From positions 157,634 through 221,633 of the forward strand of contig CAKREB010000003.1 of the NCBI GenBank assembly GCA_934317005.1: a DNA stretch of 64,000 nucleotides, in the 5' to 3' direction. The stretch is from an uncultured Lachnospiraceae bacterium (GTDB lineage Bacteria; Bacillota; Clostridia; Lachnospirales; Lachnospiraceae). The notes below the pieces were generated by a model. The model had not been told where the DNA came from and did not search any database. It was given only the letters and a program-made list of their open reading frames with translations. Positions 55,501-63,757 of the stretch are shown one piece after another; within the stretch, counting starts at the first letter, position 1, and every line of letters starts with the position of its first letter. The position numbers and the translations under genes were made by a program.

Positions 55501-55692
55501 TCTTCTACTCCAGTTGTAACTGGTGCAGAAATCGGTGATAGCTTCAAGATTACAGCAACTGTAGCTGGAACAAATGTTTCAACAGATGCAACAATTACAG
55601 TTGGTGCTGATACATTAGCTAAGGTTTCTTCTACAGAAGCAAACAGCACAGATAAGACATTCCGTACAGCTAAATTAGGCTATGACAGATAA
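52519..55692 (+). CDS. secreted surface protein with Big_2 domains, expression-locus copy
   Basis: Large secreted protein of 1,057 residues. A Sec signal peptide ends near A30. Two Big_2-type Ig-like domains (about 35-113 and 115-202) are Lys-rich, then a Pro/Glu/Thr/Ser linker (about 203-232) made of SAEP and TEPT units, then a long region of further beta domains (for example KVKDQYGNEMAGQDVEY). The Big_2 domains probably bind the cell wall or glycan (inference). Residues 192-205 are encoded by a 41-base stretch repeated in the start-less cassette downstream. It has its own promoter, a strong ribosome binding site and a terminator. No LPXTG or SLH motif is seen. Confidence 0.9.
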   Translation: MRKNATKIAALALSLALTVTSVNVPTNASAATKKAKLNKTKATLYVGGPSSKKSTTLKVTVNGKKKTATFTSSKKAVATVNKKTGKVTAKKAGKTVITAKVGKKSYKCTVTVKKFVKVTSVSVSPKSVSLNVGDTKTVKATVKPSSATTKKVSYTSSNKSVATVTSAGKITAKAAGKATITVKATDGSNKKATVAVTVKDTATEVPTTAPSAEPSAEPSTEPTAEPSAEPTAAPATLGNITELTAASASKLVATFDAEVPADATIEVTKGNSKIDGKATIADKTVTFDATANLTAGTYTLTATLGEAKVSKDVEVKDEYVAEIKILSKEALTSADNKEAYINYDVLNQYGESIRTSQTVNWTVSSSDSTTVNKAAGVITIRNDKGYTYGTDIYITGVHVKSGTALNTSIKVGMARAINTVKFAGFLDTTEKKTILDKLPSDFAANKYVLLYTAYDQNGNAIEVSDIDQKDLTFLSDAPLLIKSEFESAGIQTIGDNEYASVKVQPGQYVDRGGEVNITVISNKTGQKSTMNFVIGESALLQSLALDTPSAIVADGDQGVKIPYTAKDTKGNTVTNYETIVRSTNSLTLSASDGELVVKEENDGTAGIYWSDSASATNWATSSAKDNINRNISLATIVVGGESNNMILEVSDTRRPNAIKAVRLSGYGDTVVAGTGLWQGLEWQFDFQDQYGVDMNRANAVKFFAGTFDGDQYAIKRDVVGATNAFGMADAVFYKNGGIWDNNDTKDTLTTTKTENVKYSIAKIDATKSTETDIDKWEDVSKVKSASFTNVPISAVSSFAVANVAKQQLTTAKSNDANGSSIKDFTEDAAATFTNPAAITVTGKANGTTVTVPSSYYSVVTGSAVTLADNKLGAISGGALTWGDLYDENTAKAIRKDAIVTLSLLVQDKADEADCSTIKANITVSDAKAVASSIAFDAKPANATNTDLTGYTVKVKDQYGNEMAGQDVEYVISDLKESTDALTHIANSLAVNKNGSSTPVVTGAEIGDSFKITATVAGTNVSTDATITVGADTLAKVSSTEANSTDKTFRTAKLGYDR
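53091..53131 (+). repeat. 41-base junction repeat, copy in the expressed gene
   Basis: Begins GGCTACTGTAGCAGTC and ends GCAACAGAAG; identical at every base to 58687-58727 and in the same reading frame. Seven further bases match after one mismatch. It lies exactly at the end of the second Big_2 domain, before the Pro-rich linker. Confidence 0.9.
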
Positions 55693-55726
55693 TATTATCT
55701 GAAAGCATTCTTGAATAAAGACATCG

Positions 55727-55760
55727 AATACTCCTTCCCCTTTGGGGAGGGGGTATTTTG
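55727..55760 (+). terminator. terminator after the surface-protein gene
   Basis: AATACTCCTTCCCC pairs with GGGGAGGGGGTATT (with G-U pairs) across a three-base loop and continues into TTTT. Confidence 0.75.
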
Positions 55761-55873
55761 CTTTAAGGGAAAAGGCGGTAATATTTTCCTTTATATTATA
55801 ATTAGTCTAAATATATCGGATGTAAGAGTACCGGTATCTTAGTAATCATATAAGTACCAGAATGGAGATCTGA

Positions 55874-56539
55874 TTGATTATGAATCGAAAAAAAATAATG
55901 ATATCATTGTTATTGGCATGTAGTCTTACCATAACAGGATGTGGAAACATTCAAAATTCAAAAGACACAAAGCATTCCAAGCAGACAAGCAGCAGTGCGG
56001 AAGCAAACAGTGACCAGAATAATACAAATTCTACATCTAAAAATTCAAAGGAAACAGCTACTCCGGTTGTCACACCGGAACCGCAGGAAGGAACCTTCAG
56101 CAGCTCACAGGCTTACAGTGATGCAGACAGAGAGCTTACTGTACTGGGATTCAAGCAATACAAAAAGCTTAAGACAGCGAAATTTACGGATAAAGCTTCC
56201 AGCGGAAAAGTCTATCTGGTCTTATTTCTTAAAGTAAGGAATAACCGTTCAGAAGATGAATATTTTAATCCAAATTATTTAACTGCTAAGGTAGATGGTA
56301 AGAATATCACAAATACATATCTGCTTAATGCCCCGGAAGGATATCCGACAATATTTGATACCGTAAAGGCTCAGAGCTCATTTGGTGGATTTATTGTCTG
56401 GGAAGTTCCCAAAAACTGGAAAAAATTGTCAGTTATATATGACGGATGGAAAGACATTGCCGGTCTTTCCCTGAAATGTGATTTGACGAAGAAGGATTTC
56501 TTCAAGCCGGAACAGTATAGTGAGAATGATTTTTATTAG
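55874..56539 (+). CDS. putative lipoprotein with DUF4352-like domain
   Basis: Exported lipoprotein of 221 residues counted from TTG 55874. The lipobox is LTITGC with C23 as attachment site, followed by a Ser/Asn/Thr-rich tether to about residue 75. The globular part (KVYLVLFLKVRNNRSEDEYF, then TKKDFFKPEQY) has the strand pattern of DUF4352-type Ig-like domains. GGAG lies about six bases before TTG 55874 and twelve before ATG 55880, so either start is possible. It lies between the complete surface gene and the first ATPase-nuclease gene and may be unrelated to them. Confidence 0.75.
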   Translation: MIMNRKKIMISLLLACSLTITGCGNIQNSKDTKHSKQTSSSAEANSDQNNTNSTSKNSKETATPVVTPEPQEGTFSSSQAYSDADRELTVLGFKQYKKLKTAKFTDKASSGKVYLVLFLKVRNNRSEDEYFNPNYLTAKVDGKNITNTYLLNAPEGYPTIFDTVKAQSSFGGFIVWEVPKNWKKLSVIYDGWKDIAGLSLKCDLTKKDFFKPEQYSENDFY

Positions 56540-56640
56540 AAGAAATGATAGAAAAATCTATATTGCTATAAAATTTTTCAGTTTGAAACAAATATAATAT
56601 GTTTTTAATTGATGATTCATAGAAATTAAAAACTCTGTAA

Positions 56641-56695
56641 AAGCCTCCATGTAATATTTTGAATAATCATTTATAATATTGCATGGAGGTTTTTA
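56641..56695. terminator. bidirectional terminator after the lipoprotein gene
   Basis: GCCTCCATG-ATATT pairs with AATAT-CATGGAGG, flanked by A on the left and five T on the right. It separates the lipoprotein gene from the convergent ATPase-nuclease gene. Confidence 0.8.
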
Positions 56696-56725
56696 ATACT
56701 TTCCGCTTTGTGAGATTTTTTACCT

Positions 56726-58429
56726 TTATTTTTCCAATTTTACCCTACAGCTTTTTTTACAAAAGCAGATGCCGTATTTCAATATATTCATATATTCTTC
56801 AGATATCAGTTCCGCATCATAATGTTTTTCCTGTATCTGCTGCAGTGCTTCCTCGCATTTTCTATCTAACTGACTGAAAACATCACAGCGTTTGATCTCA
56901 AGGATCACCGCAGGTTTTCGCTCATCATATGGCTTTAAGACAATATCATATCGTCCTTCACCGCTCTCACGGTTAGAAAGCTTCTTATAACCCGATAGCC
57001 CTTTCAGCAGCCCAAGCAAAAAACCGTGGTAAAAGTTTTCTGCACTGTCCATACAGCTGATGCTTTCTTCAAGCTGTACACGAAGCAGTTCTTCTACAAG
57101 ATTTGGTTTTCCATCCAAAACAGCCTGATAAAAGTCGGAAAGATCTAACTGTGTTGTCCGTCTTGTAAACCATTCCATAATGTTTGTGTTATAGATATAA
57201 CGTATTTCCAGATTTGGAATCTTCATTACAAGCGAAATGGTCTGCGAATCAAAATGCTGCTCCACAGCCTTAAGATATCCGGTAAAGAACAAAAAGTTCC
57301 ATAGATTATCCTGTGAGGCATAGATGTCTTCGTAAGTGATATCTTCATGGATCGGCTTTTCTATGGTACTACCTGCTATGAGATTTTCCAGTTCGTTTTT
57401 CGTTTCATCATCTGCCTTTTCAATCAGTTTTCGAATAATATCATTGGAAGAAGTATTTGACCAGTATGCCTTTGGAAAATCACTGTCTCCAAAACACATA
57501 TCACACACATAATTCAATAGACTCCACGGATTGTAGACTTCTGTTTTTCCAAACAGATAACCGTCATACCATTCCTTTACTTCATTATGTTTACTTTGCA
57601 GATTATAGAAGCTCAGCAGATCATCTACTTCATTTTGAACAAATCCGAAATATTCCGCATAGCTTTTGTTTAAAACAGAGATTACCTTCAGATTATTCAA
57701 TCCCGTAAAAATGCTCTCTCTGCTGATGCGTAGACAGCCTGTGATCACGGCAAACTCCAGATTTTCATTTGTTTTCAATGCCGACTCAAAGAGGGAGCGG
57801 ATAAAAGCAATCATTTCATCATAAAAGCCATTGAAATAGGCATTTTCCAGAGGAACATCGTATTCGTCAAGGAGAAGGATTACTTTTTGGTCATGGTACT
57901 TCGCAAGGCAGTAGGAAAGAAACTGCAATGCAGTGGCATATACAGCGGTTGGCGCAGTTCTATCCATAATAGCGCGATAATTATTTTTTTCTATATCGTT
58001 AAGCGTATGGGACACGTCATTTAATATATAATCATGGCGGCGAAACTCCTGAATAACTGCCTGCTGCAACTGATAATATGCCATCTCAAAATTCGGTTGC
58101 TTTGCTGACTTTAACGACAGAAATATAACCGGATATTGTCCCAGATGTTTTGTGTATGCTTCGCCGGCATCCATAATCTTTTTTCCGATGAAGTATCTGG
58201 AATTATCGACCACATTTCCGGTGGCATCTATTTCTTTTTCAAAGAAGGTTTGTAACATGCTTAAAGAAAGTGTTTTTCCAAAACGGCGCGGACGGGTAAA
58301 AAGCGTAACCTCACCTGTCTGATCCAAAAGGTCACGAATAAGCAAAGTCTTATCCACATAATAGTAATTATTATCTATAATCTTTTTATACATCTCTATT
58401 CCGATTGGAATTTTTTTCTGTAACGTCAA
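56726..58429 (-). CDS. AAA-ATPase-like / PD-(D/E)XK nuclease-like protein, copy A
   Basis: Protein of 567 residues combining an N-terminal AAA-ATPase-like domain (PF09820 type) and a C-terminal PD-(D/E)XK nuclease-like domain (PF08011 type). The P-loop is RPRRFGKT, Walker B is KVILLLDEYD, and the nuclease motif is GRYDIVLKPYDE with VILEIKRCD. Such genes occur in many copies in Lachnospiraceae; their role is unknown. The start is TTG at 58429 with AGGAGGTG at an ideal six bases; the frame is open upstream to 58564, in both copies. Residues about 116-179 differ strongly from copy B, while most of the C-terminal half is identical. It lies divergently upstream of the start-less cassette. Confidence 0.85.
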   Translation of the reverse strand: MTLQKKIPIGIEMYKKIIDNNYYYVDKTLLIRDLLDQTGEVTLFTRPRRFGKTLSLSMLQTFFEKEIDATGNVVDNSRYFIGKKIMDAGEAYTKHLGQYPVIFLSLKSAKQPNFEMAYYQLQQAVIQEFRRHDYILNDVSHTLNDIEKNNYRAIMDRTAPTAVYATALQFLSYCLAKYHDQKVILLLDEYDVPLENAYFNGFYDEMIAFIRSLFESALKTNENLEFAVITGCLRISRESIFTGLNNLKVISVLNKSYAEYFGFVQNEVDDLLSFYNLQSKHNEVKEWYDGYLFGKTEVYNPWSLLNYVCDMCFGDSDFPKAYWSNTSSNDIIRKLIEKADDETKNELENLIAGSTIEKPIHEDITYEDIYASQDNLWNFLFFTGYLKAVEQHFDSQTISLVMKIPNLEIRYIYNTNIMEWFTRRTTQLDLSDFYQAVLDGKPNLVEELLRVQLEESISCMDSAENFYHGFLLGLLKGLSGYKKLSNRESGEGRYDIVLKPYDERKPAVILEIKRCDVFSQLDRKCEEALQQIQEKHYDAELISEEYMNILKYGICFCKKSCRVKLEK

Positions 58430-58686
58430 AGCAGTCACCTCCTGTTGCATTTCCGATTTGTTTATACTTACTGTTATCATAGCATAAGTGATTTTGAAAT
58501 GGAAGCAGAAGCAAAGGTATATTCTATCATTGTATTTTGATTTTTCGACAATAACATATGGCAATGGATTAGCTGTTTTTTCGTTTGATTAATCAATTAA
58601 TCACGTCTTTTTTACTCAGTTTTTCTGTGTTCCATTTTATGCATATTTTAGTTCATATTATCTTGGATTTTCCCACATATTTACCA
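56745..58686. repeat. ATPase-nuclease repeat unit, copy A
   Basis: Matches 62079-64000. About 890 bases (near 56812-57706 against near 62146-63040) show no difference by eye. Two internal blocks differ (57892-58083 and near 58270-58430). The upstream non-coding 250 bases are again over 90 percent alike and lead directly to the 41-base junction. Confidence 0.85.
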
Positions 58687-61600
58687 GGCTACTGTAGCAG
58701 TCACTGTTAAGGATACAGCAACAGAAGCTCCTACAGCGGAACCTACTGTAGAGCCTACAGCAGCTCCAACGGTTGCGCCAACAGATACCCCAGCCGTTGC
58801 AAAAAACATTTCTATGGAATTGGCAAGCTATGTTAGTGAAAAACATAAAGATACTGCTTTAGTTGGTACAAATGCTGAAATCAAAGTATTAGTTACAGAT
58901 GAGAACAATCAGCCTGTTGCTAATAAAGAAGTTGTATTAACTTCAAAAGAAATTCAGGGACCAAATACAACAGGCCTTACAAAAGCTGCCGATTACGAAA
59001 ATAAAACAGATGATGTTTTAAAGACAGATGCAAATGGTTATGTTACATTTGTTTTTGGCCTTGATAAGAGCAATGACAGCAAGGGTGCTATTGATTCTAC
59101 TCGTAGAGAATATGTTGCAAGCTATAAGTTATCTGCAAGCGTTGTAGGTACTGATGTAAAAGCAGATACCACTTTGAAGTTTGGCGCTATGACGTTAGGA
59201 ACAACAGATGATCAGTCAGGTGTATCTTCTGTTTCTGTTAGAAACAACAAAGATAATAGTCTTGCAAATTTAGACCTTTCTACAAATATCACGAACCCTG
59301 CAAACTTTGGAAATGGTGTAGCTACAACAAAAGACAGAAATCAGAAAAACTCTGATTATGTTACAAGTCAGCAGGTAAGTGCAGATGGAAAAGATCATTC
59401 CGTAACTCTGAATACTTGTGCATATCTTGTAATGCCAAATGGCGAAACAGATACTAAGCCAAGTGATATTGTAAAAGAAGTAAATTACAGCACAGGTAAA
59501 TACAATGTATATGCGAATACTGCATGGCAGTGTGTTATTGATGAAGCTAAGGCATCTGAACTTCAGTATGCAACTGTTAACTTTAGCAGCTTAAAGCTTT
59601 CTAAGTATACACGGTTAGAAGTACAGGCATATTTAGTTACAGATCCTAAGAATCCTTGGAATAATGCAAAGTGGATTAACGGTGAGATTGTAGATGGAGA
59701 AAAAAATGCATCTAATTTCTCTGTTCAGATTCCGGTAAGTGCCAATAATGGTTATCTTTTCATCAATGCATTTATTAAATCACAGGGTCAGGTCAATACA
59801 GACATGAACGATGGTTTTACTATCAAAAATGTGGTTGGTGTTTATAACTCATCACTGACAGCATCTGGTGCCGTAAGTGAAAAGTTAGATGATGTATCCG
59901 TTGAGTGGTCCGTAAACAACGATACTACTTATACAATGCCAGTTGCATTAACAAAAGGAGCTATTTATGAACAGTTAAAAGCTACATATGCAACAGGTTA
60001 TACATTCGAATACAGTGTTCCTGCATTCCCATTCACTGGAAATGCTGTTATCACTGTATATGATACAAATAAGAAAGCGGTAGCATACTATGCTGCTATG
60101 ACTGAAAATGAACAGAATTGGGTGCCAGATGCAACTGGAACCTACGTAATGAATGGTTACAAGAATAAAAATGTATTAACAGATACCGTAGCATACCAGA
60201 TTACAAAATCGGAAGCATTTGACATGGTTGGTACTGTAACAAACAAAGATGGCAACGCAGTTGTTGATTCTACAAAGACAGGTGTTACTCACTTAGTTGG
60301 AACAATTACTTCTAAGAATGCAAACTTAGCATTAGATGCAAGCAATAGTAAAGTATATTCTTCTGTACAGTGGAATCCAGTTCCTACAGCTACTGCAAGC
60401 ACAACTACACAGGCTGGTGCTGCATTAGTAGGTCAGAAGATTACATTAAAGGCACAGTTAACAGATAAGAATGGAAATGCTGTTACAAATGCAAACGAAC
60501 CGATTGAGTTCTTAAAAGATGGTAAGACAATTGATGCCACTACAGATCTTGGGGATGTCGCTTTAATTAAGGCGGATACACAGACTGATGCAAATGGTCA
60601 GGCTTCCTTGATTGTTACAGCTGCAAATCCAGCTCAGTTAACTGGTTTAAGTGCAAAATTACAGAGTAATAAATACTCTCTTGCATATTCTCTTGCATCT
60701 GAGAAGTTGACTGCTGATGCAATCGATCTTTACTGGGTAGATGCTGATCTTGCTTTCGTTGACAGACAGGATGGCACTCCTAAGGAAACTAAGACAGACA
60801 AAGCTAATCCAAGCAAGGAAGTTACTACAGGTATTGAGCCAATGGTAAATACAAATTGGCAGTATGGTGTTAAGGTTTCCGGTACAGTTGTTGACAACAT
60901 TAGCGGAGCACTTGGTGGATATCATGTAGATTCTATTTCAGGAATGGATATTAAGACACAGGCTAATACAACAGGTGATTGTGTTGGTACTGCAACAAAT
61001 GTAACAAATGGTAAAGCAGATGTTACTTCTGCTAAGACAGGTACTACATACCTGATCAATACATTGGACAGTTCTTCTGTAGGAAAAGCAGTTACATTTA
61101 CATTTAAGAATGCTGCAAATGCTACTGTTACATTACCAAATGTTGGTGAAGGCACTACTACATTAGACAAGAAGCTTACACTTGACATTAAGTGGCAGAC
61201 AAATGGTGCTACAGCATCCATTATCGTACCTTCAGGCATCAAGGCTGTTTCAGGTTCTTCTATTGATGTATATGTATTAGTTGCTGATAATGCTGGAAAT
61301 CCGATTGTAGGTAAGTCAGTAACTATGAACACAAGCGGAACAGGTACTGTATCTGGTGCAGCGATTGCAACAACAGATGCAAATGGTATTGTTAAGTATA
61401 CTTTATCAGATGGTGAAGCAGGTAAGACTACTGTATTAAAGGCAACAGTAGATGGAATCGACAACACAGTATTCTCTGAGAGTATTAAGTGGATTTCTGG
61501 CGAAGGACTTGCAACTCCGGATATCACAAAGGCAGTATATGATTACTCAGCAAAGACAATCACATTGACATTCAATTCTAACATTTATGCGAAGTCTGTT

Positions 61601-61834
61601 GTAAGTGATTTATTTACTGTAAAATATGATGGCAAAGAACAAATTGTAGGTAACGTAACTGTTTCAGGAAATCAGGTAACGATTTCTGTTCCACAGTTAG
61701 GATCTGTAGATAAAGATACTGTATTTACAGTTGATGTAAACGCATCTAAAACAGTAAAGGGTATTGATTATACACTTACAACAACAGATGGTTTGAAATT
61801 CAGCAAAACAGATGTGGCAGTTGACAGAAAATAA
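58652..61834 (+). CDS. start-less surface-protein cassette (silent C-terminal module)
   Basis: Open reading frame of about 1,060 codons from the stop at 58649 to 61834. It has no ATG, GTG or TTG with a ribosome binding site before the first ATG at 58814, which itself has none, and no promoter was found. The true homology begins at 58687, with the 41-base junction coding ATVAVTVKDTATE. A Pro/Thr/Glu linker of variant sequence follows, then a long region with at least three Big_1/invasin-like repeats, each ending in TDANG (near 58900-59050, 60420-60620 and 61250-61450). The C-terminal end (AVDRK) resembles that of the expressed gene (GYDR). It looks like a donor for the C-terminal part of the gene at 52519 rather than an independent gene. 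Confidence 0.75.
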   Translation, partial: FILSWIFPHIYQATVAVTVKDTATEAPTAEPTVEPTAAPTVAPTDTPAVAKNISMELASYVSEKHKDTALVGTNAEIKVLVTDENNQPVANKEVVLTSKEIQGPNTTGLTKAADYENKTDDVLKTDANGYVTFVFGLDKSNDSKGAIDSTRREYVASYKLSASVVGTDVKADTTLKFGAMTLGTTDDQSGVSSVSVRNNKDNSLANLDLSTNITNPANFGNGVATTKDRNQKNSDYVTSQQVSADGKDHSVTLNTCAYLVMPNGETDTKPSDIVKEVNYSTGKYNVYANTAWQCVIDEAKASELQYATVNFSSLKLSKYTRLEVQAYLVTDPKNPWNNAKWINGEIVDGEKNASNFSVQIPVSANNGYLFINAFIKSQGQVNTDMNDGFTIKNVVGVYNSSLTASGAVSEKLDDVSVEWSVNNDTTYTMPVALTKGAIYEQLKATYATGYTFEYSVPAFPFTGNAVITVYDTNKKAVAYYAAMTENEQNWVPDATGTYVMNGYKNKNVLTDTVAYQITKSEAFDMVGTVTNKDGNAVVDSTKTGVTHLVGTITSKNANLALDASNSKVYSSVQWNPVPTATASTTTQAGAALVGQKITLKAQLTDKNGNAVTNANEPIEFLKDGKTIDATTDLGDVALIKADTQTDANGQASLIVTAANPAQLTGLSAKLQSNKYSLAYSLASEKLTADAIDLYWVDADLAFVDRQDGTPKETKTDKANPSKEVTTGIEPMVNTNWQYGVKVSGTVVDNISGALGGYHVDSISGMDIKTQANTTGDCVGTATNVTNGKADVTSAKTGTTYLINTLDSSSVGKAVTFTFKNAANATVTLPNVGEGTTTLDKKLTLDIKWQTNGATASIIVPSGIKAVSGSSIDVYVLVADNAGNPIVGKSVTMNTSGTGTVSGAAIATTDANGIVKYTLSDGEAGKTTVLKATVDGIDNTVFSESIKWISGEGLATPDITKAVYDYSAKTITLTFNSNIYAKSVVSDLFTVKYDGKEQIVGNVTVSGNQVTISVPQLGSVDKDTVFTVDVNASKTVKGIDYTLTTTDGLKFSKTDVAVDRK
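58687..58727 (+). repeat. 41-base junction repeat, copy at the cassette start
   Basis: Identical to 53091-53131 and in the same frame. It marks the exact left limit of similarity to the expressed gene; the bases before it belong to the ATPase-nuclease repeat unit. Confidence 0.9.
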
Positions 61835-61860
61835 TATCTAATATTATTGAAATAGTAAAA

Positions 61861-61966
61861 ACCACCGGCTAAAACCGGTGGTTGCTATGCCCCAGTAAAC
61901 TGGGAAATAAGAAATTATAACCTCTATGTGAATGATTATCATAATTGATTCATATAGAGGTTTTTT
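61861..61966 (+). terminator. tandem hairpins after the cassette
   Basis: ACCACCGG/CCGGTGGT (61861-61882), then CCCAG/CTGGG (61891-61904), then a 15-bp stem AACCTCTAT-TGAAT/ATTCA-ATAGAGGTT (61919-61962) with six T. The last corresponds in position and shape to the hairpin at 56641-56695. A strong terminator after a cassette without promoter suggests the module carries its own 3' end. Confidence 0.75.
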
Positions 61967-62059
61967 GTAAAATATAAAGACAAATAAACAAAATAGTTCT
62001 TTTTAGAATTGTTGTAGTAAACTATTCCGTTTCTTTCTAACTTTTGTTATTCCTATCGG

Positions 62060-63757
62060 TTATTTTTCTAATTTTACCCTGCAGCTTTTTTTACAAAAGC
62101 AGATGCCATATTTCAATATATTCATATATTCTTCCGCTATCAGTTCCGCATCATAATGTTTTTCCTGTATCTGCTGCAGTGCTTCCTCGCATTTTCTATC
62201 TAACTGACTGAAAACATCACAGCGTTTGATCTCAAGGATCACCGCAGGTTTTCGCTCATCATATGGCTTTAAGACAATATCATATCGTCCTTCACCGCTC
62301 TCACGGTTAGAAAGCTTCTTATAACCCGATAGCCCTTTCAGCAGCCCAAGCAAAAAACCGTGGTAAAAGTTTTCTGCACTGTCCATACAGCTGATGCTTT
62401 CTTCAAGCTGTACACGAAGCAGTTCTTCTACAAGATTTGGTTTTCCATCCAAAACAGCCTGATAAAAGTCGGAAAGATCTAACTGTGTTGTCCGTCTTGT
62501 AAACCATTCCATAATGTTTGTGTTATAGATATAACGTATTTCCAGATTTGGAATCTTCATTACAAGCGAAATGGTCTGCGAATCAAAATGCTGCTCCACA
62601 GCCTTAAGATATCCGGTAAAGAACAAAAAGTTCCATAGATTATCCTGTGAGGCATAGATGTCTTCGTAAGTGATATCTTCATGGATCGGCTTTTCTATGG
62701 TACTACCTGCTATGAGATTTTCCAGTTCGTTTTTCGTTTCATCATCTGCCTTTTCAATCAGTTTTCGAATAATATCATTGGAAGAAGTATTTGACCAGTA
62801 TGCCTTTGGAAAATCACTGTCTCCAAAACACATATCACACACATAATTCAATAGACTCCACGGATTGTAGACTTCTGTTTTTCCAAACAGATAACCGTCA
62901 TACCATTCCTTTACTTCATTATGTTTACTTTGCAGATTATAGAAGCTCAGCAGATCATCTACTTCATTTTGAACAAATCCGAAATATTCCGCATAGCTTT
63001 TGTTTAAAACAGAGATTACCTTCAGATTATTCAATCCCGTAAAAATACTCTCTCTACTGATACGGAGACAGCCTGTGATAACGGCAAACTCCAGATTTTC
63101 ATTTGTTTTCAATGCCGACTCAAAAAGGGAGCGGATAAAAGCAATCATTTCATTATAAAAGCCATTGAAATAGGCATTTTCCAGAGGAACATCGTATTCG
63201 TCCAAGAGAAGGATTACTTTTTGGTCATGACATATTTTCAGACACCGTGACAAAAATTCCAGTGATTTTGCATAAGTTATATCATCTGCTGTCATTTTTA
63301 AAACAGTAAGATATTTCGCCTTTAATTCATCGGACAATTTTTCAGAACGCAGAACATACCGATGGCGCTCATATTCCTTTTGAATCTCTTCTAGCAAACT
63401 TTTGTATGCCATCTCAAAATTCGGCTGCTTGGCTGACTTTAACGACAGGAATATAACCGGATATTGTCCCTGATGTTTTGTGTATACTTCGCCAGCATCC
63501 ATAATCTTTTTTCCGATGAAGTATCTGGAATTATCGACTACATTTCCATCGGGATCTATTTCTTTTTCAAAGAAGGTTTGTAACATGCTCAGTGCAAGAG
63601 TTTTTCCAAAACGGCGTGGTCGGGTAAACAAAGTAACCTTGTTGCCTTGTTTAAGCAGGTCATGGATCATCCAAGTTTTGTCTACATAGTAATAATTACG
63701 GTCAATCATTTCTTTATAAAATTCAATGCCGATTGGTATGGATTTCGTCTTTGTCAA
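62060..63757 (-). CDS. AAA-ATPase-like / PD-(D/E)XK nuclease-like protein, copy B
   Basis: Second copy of the ATPase-nuclease gene, 565 residues, same domain order and motifs as copy A (RPRRFGKT, VILLLDEYD, LEIKRCD). The start is TTG at 63757 behind AGGAGGTG. Compared with copy A, residues about 116-177 and a stretch near the P-loop (KTWMIHDLLKQGNKV) are clearly different, whereas most of the rest is identical at the base level. This patchwork points to gene conversion between copies. Its upstream region repeats that of copy A up to the end of the window. Confidence 0.85.
   Translation of the reverse strand: MTKTKSIPIGIEFYKEMIDRNYYYVDKTWMIHDLLKQGNKVTLFTRPRRFGKTLALSMLQTFFEKEIDPDGNVVDNSRYFIGKKIMDAGEVYTKHQGQYPVIFLSLKSAKQPNFEMAYKSLLEEIQKEYERHRYVLRSEKLSDELKAKYLTVLKMTADDITYAKSLEFLSRCLKICHDQKVILLLDEYDVPLENAYFNGFYNEMIAFIRSLFESALKTNENLEFAVITGCLRISRESIFTGLNNLKVISVLNKSYAEYFGFVQNEVDDLLSFYNLQSKHNEVKEWYDGYLFGKTEVYNPWSLLNYVCDMCFGDSDFPKAYWSNTSSNDIIRKLIEKADDETKNELENLIAGSTIEKPIHEDITYEDIYASQDNLWNFLFFTGYLKAVEQHFDSQTISLVMKIPNLEIRYIYNTNIMEWFTRRTTQLDLSDFYQAVLDGKPNLVEELLRVQLEESISCMDSAENFYHGFLLGLLKGLSGYKKLSNRESGEGRYDIVLKPYDERKPAVILEIKRCDVFSQLDRKCEEALQQIQEKHYDAELIAEEYMNILKYGICFCKKSCRVKLEK

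Noticed and set aside
56726..58429. The ATPase-nuclease gene as a transposase of a classical insertion sequence
   Set aside because: The protein has AAA-ATPase and PD-(D/E)XK motifs instead of a DDE or HUH transposase, and no terminal inverted repeats were found around the unit.
60922..61527. Open frame of 201 codons on the minus strand inside the cassette
   Set aside because: Same cause: antisense of a Thr/Ala/Val/Gly-rich coding region, with no start signals.
58814..61834. Treating the cassette as a normal gene starting at ATG 58814
   Set aside because: No ribosome binding site, promoter or signal peptide precedes this ATG, and clear in-frame homology extends 126 bases upstream of it.
61861..61904. 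Hairpin pair resembling the end hairpins of IS200/IS605 elements
   Set aside because: No tnpA or tnpB remnant is present nearby and the position fits a transcription terminator after the cassette.
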